A DNA stretch of 5,702 bases, from contig JAKADF010000255.1 in assembly GCA_021820805.1 (NCBI GenBank), forward strand, positions 1 to 5,702, written 5' to 3'. Numbering within the stretch: the stretch's first letter is position 1; each line of letters starts with the position of its first letter. A program made the position numbers and the translations under genes. The notes below the pieces were generated by a model. The model was not told the origin of the DNA. It saw nothing but the letters and a program-made list of their open reading frames with translations, and searched no databases. Shown here in pieces: positions 1 through 5,055 of this stretch. The DNA is from Bacillota bacterium (GTDB taxonomy: Bacteria > Bacillota > Bacilli > Alicyclobacillales > Alicyclobacillaceae).

Positions 1-214
1 AAACAACTCCTGTAATATCTTCAACTGACAACTGAATACGATGGAGTCCTTCAAGCAGTGCTTTCTTTGTTATATCAAGCTTTGGTCCGCAATCGACAAG
101 AATCCGTTCTCTTCCCTCAATAAGAACAAAACTGTTAACTGGGCCGACCGCGAAATGAGTCGGTAATTCAATCTTATGAATCTGGACAGCCTCTGTCTTG
201 CATTTCTGACTCAT
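1..214 (-). CDS. Metallo-beta-lactamase-fold hydrolase, N-terminal part (runs off left edge)
   Basis: I read this partial gene by translating the minus strand from the ATG at 214-212; 71 complete codons stay open to the window edge. The protein begins MSQKCKTEAV. Residues 23-43 have the typical first beta-hairpin of the metallo-beta-lactamase fold, with VGPVNSFVLI followed by ILVDCG, where the chain leads toward the metal site. The metal-binding HxHxDH motif would lie beyond the left edge, so catalytic competence and subtype (glyoxalase II-like, RNase-like or other) cannot be judged. No signal peptide is visible, so it is probably cytoplasmic. A purine-rich AAGAAGG lies about 12 nt before the ATG, a rather long spacing. 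It is divergent from the GH18 gene and has its own promoter candidate at 274-302. The fold call is confident; the substrate is unknown. Confidence 0.75.
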   Translation of the reverse strand, partial: MSQKCKTEAVQIHKIELPTHFAVGPVNSFVLIEGRERILVDCGPKLDITKKALLEGLHRIQLSVEDITGVV

Positions 215-222
215 AATTCGTC

Positions 223-252
223 TTGACCTTCTTTCGGAGTGCGCCCCATAAA
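223..252 (+). promoter_or_regulatory. Weak candidate sigma-A-like promoter for the GH18-permease operon
   Basis: TTGACC (223-228, 5 of 6 to TTGACA) is followed after 18 nt by CATAAA (247-252, 4 of 6 to TATAAT) on the plus strand. It would give a leader of roughly 120 nt before the GH18 start. No clear sporulation-sigma promoter was found here: CATATAG at 354-360 resembles a sigma-E/K -10 start but lacks a correctly spaced -35. Confidence 0.25.
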
Positions 253-273
253 CGTTTGGCACGCTTCCTCTTA

Positions 274-302
274 ATGATACAAAACACATCTTTTTATCGC
301 AA
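274..302 (-). promoter_or_regulatory. Candidate sigma-A promoter for the MBL-fold gene
   Basis: On the minus strand, TTGCGA (302-297; 4 of 6 to TTGACA) is followed after exactly 17 nt by TATCAT (279-274; 5 of 6 to TATAAT). Transcription would start near 267, leaving a leader of about 50 nt before the ATG at 214. Spacing and orientation fit; this is by eye only. Confidence 0.45.
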
Positions 303-303
303 T

Positions 304-324
304 TCTTCTAACTCAACTAGAAGA
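304..324. repeat. Inverted repeat in the divergent MBL/GH18 intergenic region
   Basis: TCTTCTA (304-310) and TAGAAGA (318-324) are perfect inverted arms around a 7-nt spacer. There is no T-run on either strand, so it is not an intrinsic terminator. It lies between the two divergent genes and just upstream of the minus-strand promoter candidate, so it could be an operator, or it could be chance. Confidence 0.4.
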
Positions 325-382
325 TTCATAGACTACGAATAGCGATAACTTTTCATATAGCCGTGAAAATGAGGTGTACATA

Positions 383-1714
383 TTGTTTAATACAAATCGC
401 TCATATATTGGAAAGTGGATTACAATGCTTACTGCACTGCTGCTTTTAGCCGCTTCGTGCATTGGCAGCGTACTCATCGTGTTCGGCGGCAATGGCAGAG
501 TACGTGCAGCAAATTTAGAAGCCTCTAGTCTAGCGGATGCAGAAGTAACGGAACTTATCGGATCTCCTTCCTATATGCGTACGGCAGCCCCGCCAAATCA
601 TTCATTTTTTAACGCGATTGCGTCTTTATTACACATTCCCTTTTCGGACCCTGCTCAAATGATGATGAGAGAGCTGCCTGACACAATTGATACGCAGGAA
701 GGCGCATCAACGATGCAATCAAGCTTATTTCAATCGATTTCTACCTGGGCTAAAGAAAGCGGAAAAATTACTGTCGGTTGGGCAACTGAAGCATCACCGC
801 TCACTACTGAACGGCTTCTTACCAACAACCCAGGGGTAACAGTGCTTTGTCCTACCTGGCTTCAACTTAATTCAGCTTCTGGAGACGTTACAAGCCACGT
901 ACAAGATTCGGTTATATCTTTTGCTCATAAACGGAATGTGAAAGTATGGGCGCTCATAGACAACCAATTTAACCGCAAGTTGACACGGCAACTGCTTGCC
1001 AGCTCAAAAGGGACACAGAACCTAATTTCCCAAATTAAGAACATTGCAGTGGAGAACCATCTAGATGGTATAAATATTGACTTTGAAAATCTTGACCCAT
1101 CCGACCGAGATAAATTTACACAGTTTATTGCAGACTTGCATAAAGCGCTATCACCGAGTGGTATTGATTTATCAGTGGACATTACGCCGGATATCGTTAT
1201 GTTAAATGATAACGCAGAATTTTTCCACGCAGGACTAGCCAGCTATTGTGACCATATAATTTTAATGGCCTACGATGAACACTGGGCAAATGACCAGGAC
1301 CCAGGGCCAGTCGCGGATGTACCATGGGTCACAAACTCAGTTTACGACCTGCTAGATACTGGCGTTCCGGCGGATAAACTTATTCTTGGAATTCCATTTT
1401 ATGCAAGGTTTTGGCATGTAACGCACAATGGGTCTGTTTCAAGCGAAGCGGTTAGTTTAGGAGCTGTTGAAGGAATTCTAAAATCTCATCACGCTACTGG
1501 TGCATGGGATGATTCACTTGGCGTGATGTATGCCAAATATTCGAAGCCTGACGGTTATGAAGAGGTTTGGTATGAAAACAATAAAACCCTTGCAGAAAAA
1601 CTGAAGCTCGTTAACGATGCAGGACTCGGAGGTGCTGCAGTGTGGACTCTTCAATTATCTGATACGAAAACATGGACAAACTTAGTTCAAACTTTGCGAC
1701 AGTCCGTTTCCTGA
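383..1714 (+). CDS. Secreted/membrane-anchored GH18 glycosidase, YaaH/SleL/YdhD-like
   Basis: A 443-residue GH18 TIM-barrel enzyme of the group that includes Bacillus YaaH/SleL and YdhD, which cleave N-acetylglucosaminyl bonds in peptidoglycan or cortex fragments. I start it at TTG 383: the GAGGTG at 371-376 is an ideal ribosome binding site 6 nt upstream, whereas the GTG at 374 lies inside that site; ATG 425 is less likely because it drops the Arg/Lys before the hydrophobic segment. Residues 1-42 form a signal peptide or anchor (hydrophobic about 15-36) with a possible signal peptidase site after VRA. Residues 43-125 are an uncharacterised linker. The GH18 domain covers about 128-443: DGINIDFE at 228-235 is DxxDxDxE with E235 as acid/base, LMAYDEHW at 294-301 has the conserved Tyr, LGIPFYAR is at 335-342, and a conserved Trp is at 421. 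No LysM repeats are present, unlike SleL. It is probably co-transcribed with the permease. Confidence 0.9.
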   Translation: MFNTNRSYIGKWITMLTALLLLAASCIGSVLIVFGGNGRVRAANLEASSLADAEVTELIGSPSYMRTAAPPNHSFFNAIASLLHIPFSDPAQMMMRELPDTIDTQEGASTMQSSLFQSISTWAKESGKITVGWATEASPLTTERLLTNNPGVTVLCPTWLQLNSASGDVTSHVQDSVISFAHKRNVKVWALIDNQFNRKLTRQLLASSKGTQNLISQIKNIAVENHLDGINIDFENLDPSDRDKFTQFIADLHKALSPSGIDLSVDITPDIVMLNDNAEFFHAGLASYCDHIILMAYDEHWANDQDPGPVADVPWVTNSVYDLLDTGVPADKLILGIPFYARFWHVTHNGSVSSEAVSLGAVEGILKSHHATGAWDDSLGVMYAKYSKPDGYEEVWYENNKTLAEKLKLVNDAGLGGAAVWTLQLSDTKTWTNLVQTLRQSVS

Positions 1715-1735
1715 GATATGGTGGGAGGCAAAAAA

Positions 1736-2233
1736 ATGGATATGGTTCTTATTGGGGTTTTTATAGCTACACTTATCGGCTATGGACTGCTTAGTTTTTT
1801 CTCGCCGCATATGGCACTTTCAGCTCTTGGTACAACTGCGGATATGTTTGTTCAATCTCTGCCATGGATAGTCGTATCTATGTTTGCCGCTGGTCTTATG
1901 GCTGAGTTTTTCCACCCAGCCAGTATTGCGAAATGGTTTGGACGCGAAGCGGGGCTCCTCGGTATTCTTATTGGGGCATTGCTTGGGCTCTTTGGAACGG
2001 GATCCCGCTGGGCCGTATATCCTCTTGCTGCCGGCCTGCTCGCGGCAAAAGCCTCGCCTGGCGCAGTATTCTCGTTTATGACGTCATGGCAGCTTGTATC
2101 TTTACCACGTTTACCTGCAGAAATTCCATTTTTGGGTGGTGAATACACATTTCTCCGCGCTGCTGTTTCCTTTACGGTTGCAATTTTAGGCGGTATTTTA
2201 ATGAACCTCATCACGCAAAATCAATATCGATAA
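1736..2233 (+). CDS. Half-size COG0701-family permease
   Basis: An integral membrane protein of 165 residues. I start at ATG 1736, which has a strong GGGAGG 7 nt upstream; an in-frame ATG at 1718 would place that site inside the gene. Hydrophobic segments lie at about 3-22, 39-56, 72-104 and 140-160. The family signature is in the second half: PLAAGLLAAKASPGAV (about 96-111), then a segment resembling the T-x-W-x-L-x-x-x-x-R-L-P-x-E-I-P pattern around 116-131, as I recall from short permeases of the COG0701/DUF318 group. The CxCG motif of longer members is replaced by GTGSRW at 87-92. Family members are described as predicted permeases; some long ones (ArsP) export organoarsenicals, but nothing here identifies the substrate. 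The gene starts 21 nt after the GH18 stop, so the two are probably one operon. Its last 23 bases overlap the end of the convergent Hsp20-like gene. Confidence 0.7.
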   Translation: MDMVLIGVFIATLIGYGLLSFFSPHMALSALGTTADMFVQSLPWIVVSMFAAGLMAEFFHPASIAKWFGREAGLLGILIGALLGLFGTGSRWAVYPLAAGLLAAKASPGAVFSFMTSWQLVSLPRLPAEIPFLGGEYTFLRAAVSFTVAILGGILMNLITQNQYR

Positions 2234-2837
2234 TTGTGCCATCACTCTCCGGCATTTTTCCTTCTTTAAGAAGACGAATTTCCAAAAGTCCTTGCTGATA
2301 AACAGCTTTAGCATGCTGCTTTCGTACACGCATAGGAAGCATTACAGTGCGCTCAAATTGTCCAATTCTCCGCTCACTTTGTAAAACTGTACACTCTCGT
2401 GTACGGCTACTGGAGGGCTGTAATTCTCCTTTTATAACTACCCTGTCTGAGTGAATAGCTAGTCTCACATCCGAGGCCCTTTCAAGTCCAGGTACATCAA
2501 TTACCAAGATAAGCTCATGGCGCATCTCAAGAATATCCACAGGCGGGAACAAGCCAGGAGCAGTTGCTTGCCCTGCGAACGGATTAAACATCGGTTGGCC
2601 CTGCTGCTCACTGCTCTTTTGTTCACCTTGTCGACTTTGCGCCCCACCCGGGTGATGCTGCCCTGCCCCGTTCGCAGGGCCTTGAGGCATTGCCCAAGGA
2701 TATCCCTGCTGACCATTCATCCATCCTTGAGACTGCATAGAAGTCATTAGACTCTTAACGAAATCATCGCCGAAAATATTGCGGAATTGTTCGTTCATCT
2801 GCTGCAGATACGGGAAGGAATCAAAAAAGTTATTCAT
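2211..2837 (-). CDS. Hsp20/alpha-crystallin-family protein, probably spore-associated
   Basis: A 208-residue small heat-shock-type protein. Residues 1-37 are amphipathic with Phe/Met/Gln, and 38-92 form a low-complexity Gln/Gly/Pro-rich stretch. The alpha-crystallin domain covers about 98-191: PPVDILE, IDVPGL (113-118), ERRIGQFERTVMLP (155-168) and YQQGLLEIRLLK (180-191), the last matching the family's A-x-x-x-x-G-x-L ending. IDI at 203-205 could be the C-terminal I-x-I oligomerisation motif. A GAAGGGG ribosome binding site lies 6 nt before the ATG. The gene is third in a minus-strand run behind two GerPA/PF-like genes (29-nt gap). In Bacillus, CotM and GerT are alpha-crystallin-related proteins made in the mother cell and found in spore coats. 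By context this is likely a coat or germination protein, not a general heat-shock chaperone; that is inference. Confidence 0.85.
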   Translation of the reverse strand: MNNFFDSFPYLQQMNEQFRNIFGDDFVKSLMTSMQSQGWMNGQQGYPWAMPQGPANGAGQHHPGGAQSRQGEQKSSEQQGQPMFNPFAGQATAPGLFPPVDILEMRHELILVIDVPGLERASDVRLAIHSDRVVIKGELQPSSSRTRECTVLQSERRIGQFERTVMLPMRVRKQHAKAVYQQGLLEIRLLKEGKMPESDGTIIDIDFA

Positions 2838-2866
2838 CGCCGTCCCCTTCTCATGGACAAAAACGT

Positions 2867-3127
2867 TTAAACCAACTTTGGTCCTCGGACTTTACCACGA
2901 AACCGCAAATCTTCAGCAGCAATCAAATCTGCACCATCCGGGTCTTGAACAAGTGCACGCGTTCGTTCCAAGTGTACCCCGTCACCTACAACTTTTCCGT
3001 ATCCGGCATTACTCTTTGAGATACTGTGCCAATCTTGTTGCATACTTTGGCCAAAATTTACGGCAGAAGCTGAGTCTATATTTGAAAAGCGAATATAGCC
3101 AATATTGAACACCATTTGCACACGCAT
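2867..3127 (-). CDS. GerPA/GerPF-like spore germination protein (diverged)
   Basis: An 86-residue protein of the GerPA/GerPF family, small coat-associated proteins that in Bacillus help nutrient germinants pass through the coat. Family features seen: IRFSNIDSASAVNFG (12-26), equivalent to the I-x-x-I-G-G-x-x-V-NFG opening; HSISKSN (34-40), matching the S-x-x-S-K-S core; GDG at 48-50; and a conserved D-P-D-x-x-D at 62-67. It keeps the family NFG but has a basic tail, with Arg/Lys at 75-84 in place of the usual short acidic or neutral end. It starts at ATG 3127 with an AAGGGG site 8 nt upstream. It lies between its paralogue (49-nt gap) and the Hsp20-like gene (29-nt gap), all minus strand. It is less like the other two copies than they are like each other. 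Assignment to GerPA or GerPF specifically is not possible. Confidence 0.75.
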   Translation of the reverse strand: MRVQMVFNIGYIRFSNIDSASAVNFGQSMQQDWHSISKSNAGYGKVVGDGVHLERTRALVQDPDGADLIAAEDLRFRGKVRGPKLV

Positions 3128-3176
3128 AAAGACGTCCCCTTCGTTTAAACTTGCAATAATCTACGTTTAAGAACGC

Positions 3177-3431
3177 CTATATGCCCATGATATGGGCAAG
3201 AGTTGGTGATTTAATATCTTGGTCATTAATAGGAACATCGATAAAGTCAGGGTCATTAATAAGGTTCAAATAACTTGGTGCAAGGTTATAGTCGCCTGTG
3301 GCCCCATTACCGGCGGAATTTGACTTCGAATGGCTATCCCACCCATTTTGCATGTTTTCGCCAAAGAACACACCAGAATCAGACTGTATACCTCCAACCT
3401 TCATAAAACCGATTTGAATCGCGACCGGCAT
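3177..3431 (-). CDS. GerPA/GerPF-like spore germination protein, first gene of the minus-strand operon
   Basis: An 84-residue protein starting MPVAIQIGFM. I choose ATG 3431 because a GGGGGG-rich ribosome binding site lies 6 nt upstream; a longer frame from 3458 would swallow that site. GerPA/PF-family features: KVGGIQSDSGVFFG (11-24), SHSKSN (33-38), TGDYN (45-49) and NDPDFID (59-65). By hand, residues 10 to 65 align without gaps to the plus-strand copy at 3589, with about half the positions identical (K-V-G, G-V-F, N-x-Q-x-G-W, T-G-D-Y-N, D-P-D). The classic NFGD of GerPA/PF is changed to FFGEN. It is head gene of the run that continues into the second GerP-like and Hsp20-like genes, and is divergent from the third paralogue. 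Its role in germinant permeability is inferred from family only. Confidence 0.8.
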   Translation of the reverse strand: MPVAIQIGFMKVGGIQSDSGVFFGENMQNGWDSHSKSNSAGNGATGDYNLAPSYLNLINDPDFIDVPINDQDIKSPTLAHIMGI

Positions 3432-3505
3432 CAAGACGCCCCCCTGCTTGATAATCATAACAGTTTACGTCTATACCCATAAATTTGTGCTAAAACTAAC
3501 AGCGT

Positions 3506-3532
3506 ACGAAAAACACAGTTGTGCATAGGCTG
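3506..3532 (+). promoter_or_regulatory. Weak sigma-K-like promoter candidate for the third GerP-like gene
   Basis: The plus strand has AC at 3506-3507, then 16 nt, then CATAGGCTG at 3524-3532, which matches the sigma-K -10 pattern CATANNNTA at all but the last fixed base. Transcription would begin near 3540, about 50 nt before the GTG start. Sigma-K control would suit a coat protein made late in the mother cell. The -35 match is only the AC core, so confidence is low. No comparable site was found on the minus strand for the divergent operon. Confidence 0.25.
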
Positions 3533-3549
3533 TAGCAGTACTTGAATTT

Positions 3550-3563
3550 TGTGAGGTCTCACA
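3550..3563. repeat. Inverted repeat TGTGAG-GT-CTCACA in the divergent control region
   Basis: Arms TGTGAG (3550-3555) and CTCACA (3558-3563) are perfect complements separated by 2 nt. The repeat is 10 nt upstream of the GGAGG ribosome binding site of the third GerP-like gene, inside the 157-nt region shared with the divergent operon. Such compact dyads are typical of dimeric regulator sites; no terminator-like T-run follows. The regulator is unknown. Confidence 0.45.
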
Positions 3564-3588
3564 TACAACAAATGGAGGTTTATAAAGA

Positions 3589-3912
3589 GTGGCACATTTT
3601 ATCGACTTTAAAGTAGGTGGATTTAAAGTAGGCAGCATTGACAGTACAGCAGGCGTGTTTATCGGTCAAAACTTACAATATGGTTGGAGGGATTCATCCA
3701 AAGTTAATCAAGCTAGCAGAAGTATTACTGGGGATTACAATTATGCACAAGATACAACAAACCAAATAGAAGATCCAGATTTGTTGGATACTTGGATACA
3801 AAAACCGCTCCCATTTTCAAATACAAAAGCACCAAGCCCCGCACTTCTATCGTTTTATAACAATAGAAAGCGCAGGTATCGAAAGGCAAGGCGAGAATTA
3901 GATGATTTTTAA
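3589..3912 (+). CDS. GerPA/GerPF-like spore germination protein with basic C-terminal tail
   Basis: A 107-residue protein with a GTG start and GGAGG at 3574-3578, 10 nt upstream. The GerPA/PF-like core is residues 7-70: FKVGSIDSTAGVFIG (12-26), SSKVN (36-40), TGDYN (47-51) and EDPDLLD (61-67). It is closest to the divergent gene at 3177-3431. The N terminus carries a small in-frame duplication: TTTAAAGTAGG occurs at 3607-3617 and again at 3622-3632, giving FKVG twice. After the core comes an extra tail of about 35 residues ending in a strongly basic run, NRKRRYRKARR (92-102), then acidic ELDDF. The tail is unlike canonical GerPA/GerPF proteins, which are about 70-75 residues long; it could bind another coat component or nucleic acid, but no function can be assigned. 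The stop codon overlaps that of the convergent nitronate monooxygenase gene. Confidence 0.78.
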   Translation: MAHFIDFKVGGFKVGSIDSTAGVFIGQNLQYGWRDSSKVNQASRSITGDYNYAQDTTNQIEDPDLLDTWIQKPLPFSNTKAPSPALLSFYNNRKRRYRKARRELDDF

Positions 3913-4985
3913 AGATCTGCCAATTTAGAAATGGTGTTGTGATATCCATCCAATATACTCTGAATCAGCTCACCTGCTGTACAAGGTCTTGCAAGCGCAG
4001 ACGACTGCCCAGCCCATAAGGACATCCATTCTGCCTTCCCGTGCTTTGCAGCTTCTTTTCGAACATCGCGTGTTAAAGCGTTTTGAATGGGATACGGGGG
4101 AATCGGTTTGTCTTTTTTCGTCATTTGATTCACAAAGGTATTTTGAATTGCACGCGCCGGTTTCCCCGAGAAAACATTTGTTAATACAGTGCTTGTGTCA
4201 TGGCTTGCTAATATCGCTTGTCGATGCACCACGCTAGTCCCTGCTTCTTCCGTTAACAGAAATGCAGTGCCTATCTGCACACCAGAAGCACCGAGCGCAA
4301 GCGCCGCGGCCATTTGTCTCCCGTCGGCGATTCCCCCAGCTGCAACAACAGGCCGTGTAACATTGTCAACGATTTGGGGGATAAGCGACATTGTACCGAC
4401 TAAAGCAGCCTCAAATGAACAATCGAAAGTTCCTCTATGCCCGCCTGCCTCGCTTCCTTGCGCAACAATTACATCCACACCTAAATCCTCAAGAATTTTT
4501 GCTTCATGAACGGTTGTTGCAGTTCCGATAGTTTTAATTTGACGTTCTTGTAATGCAGCGATTTGACTATTGTTTAACAGCCCGAACGTGAAACTAAAAA
4601 CCGGAGGTTTTTCCTCAAGGATGACTTCAAAACGCTGAGCAAAATCGCATTTCGCTGGTTCCAACCCTTGGAAAGCGGGTAGGCCAAGCTCACATCGATA
4701 GGGGTCAAGCGTTTTGGCAGCAGCATTCAACAAATCTTCATCGACTGTCAACGGCTGCTCATATATAAGGAGATTTACCGCAAAAGGCTTATCCGTCATT
4801 TCCCTTATTTTGCGTATTGCATCCCGAATTTGCTCTGACGACATATAACCCGCACCTAGAGTACCAAGTCCTCCATGCTCTGAAACTTGCGCAACTAACT
4901 CTATAGTTGTCGGTCCTCCCGCCATACCTGCTTGTATAATCGGTATAGATATATTCAGACTTTCGAGCAACTGGTTTTTATCCAT
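3909..4985 (-). CDS. Nitronate monooxygenase (2-nitropropane dioxygenase family)
   Basis: A 358-residue FMN-dependent TIM-barrel enzyme. Class I-type nitronate monooxygenases oxidise propionate 3-nitronate and other alkyl nitronates to nitrite and aldehydes, and are thought to be protective. Start at ATG 4985, with AGGGGTG about 6 nt upstream; the GTG at 4994 lies within that site. Motifs: IPIIQAGMAGGP (14-25), GGLGTLGAGYMS (38-49), VAQGSEAGGHRG (174-185) with the candidate catalytic base H183, PVVAAGGIADGRQM (212-225) and GASGVQIGTAFL (232-243) for FMN phosphate binding, SGKPAR (273-278) and WAGQS (324-328). Length and motif order are complete, so it should be active. The family is also loosely annotated as enoyl-ACP reductase FabK-like; the QGSEAGGH and WAGQ motifs favour nitronate monooxygenase. 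It is divergent from the YgjP-like gene with a 70-nt gap, and has no clear link to the spore genes. Confidence 0.88.
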   Translation of the reverse strand: MDKNQLLESLNISIPIIQAGMAGGPTTIELVAQVSEHGGLGTLGAGYMSSEQIRDAIRKIREMTDKPFAVNLLIYEQPLTVDEDLLNAAAKTLDPYRCELGLPAFQGLEPAKCDFAQRFEVILEEKPPVFSFTFGLLNNSQIAALQERQIKTIGTATTVHEAKILEDLGVDVIVAQGSEAGGHRGTFDCSFEAALVGTMSLIPQIVDNVTRPVVAAGGIADGRQMAAALALGASGVQIGTAFLLTEEAGTSVVHRQAILASHDTSTVLTNVFSGKPARAIQNTFVNQMTKKDKPIPPYPIQNALTRDVRKEAAKHGKAEWMSLWAGQSSALARPCTAGELIQSILDGYHNTISKLADL

Positions 4986-5024
4986 TTTTCTCACCCCTCA
5001 TATGGCTATCACGGTCATGTTCAG

Positions 5025-5033
5025 TGTTAAAAT
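5025..5033 (+). promoter_or_regulatory. Weak extended -10 promoter candidate for the YgjP-like gene
   Basis: TGTTAAAAT fits the extended -10 form TGnTATAAT with one mismatch. No good -35 lies 17 nt upstream. It would start transcription near 5040, directly before the AAAGGA ribosome binding site at 5041-5046, so the leader would be very short. No convincing promoter was seen for the divergent nitronate monooxygenase. Confidence 0.25.
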
Positions 5034-5055
5034 GTTGTCGAAAGGAAAGATACAA

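Noticed and set aside
374..382. GTG at 374 as start of the GH18 gene
   Set aside because: It falls within the GAGGTG ribosome binding site that serves TTG 383, and has no good site of its own.
408..472. Lipobox (AASC) making the GH18 enzyme a lipoprotein
   Set aside because: Position -3 to the Cys is Ala, not Leu/Val/Ile, and the hydrophobic segment continues past the Cys to a VRA signal peptidase I-like site, so a normal signal or anchor is more likely.
1718..1735. ATG at 1718 as start of the permease gene
   Set aside because: Using it would put the strong GGGAGG inside the coding region; ATG 1736 has ideal spacing to that site.
1852..2214. Open minus-strand frame opposite the permease
   Set aside because: Antisense shadow of a clear membrane-protein gene, with no recognisable family and no ribosome binding site.
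2263..2275. CTTCTTTAAGAAG near the permease/Hsp20 junction as a terminator
   Set aside because: Stem of only 5 bp, no GC-rich arm and no following T-run, and it encodes conserved residues near the end of the alpha-crystallin domain.
2779..3108. Open plus-strand frame opposite the Hsp20-like and GerP-like genes
   Set aside because: Composition is that of a reverse shadow (rich in His/Leu/Arg), and it covers two recognisable minus-strand genes and the gap between them.
3432..3458. Nine-residue N-terminal extension of the first minus-strand GerP-like protein
   Set aside because: The extension would encode the G-rich ribosome binding site itself, and family members begin close to the M-P start.
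4189..4509. Open plus-strand frame opposite the nitronate monooxygenase
   Set aside because: Ala/Pro/Ser-rich shadow of the FMN-binding region of a well-supported gene.
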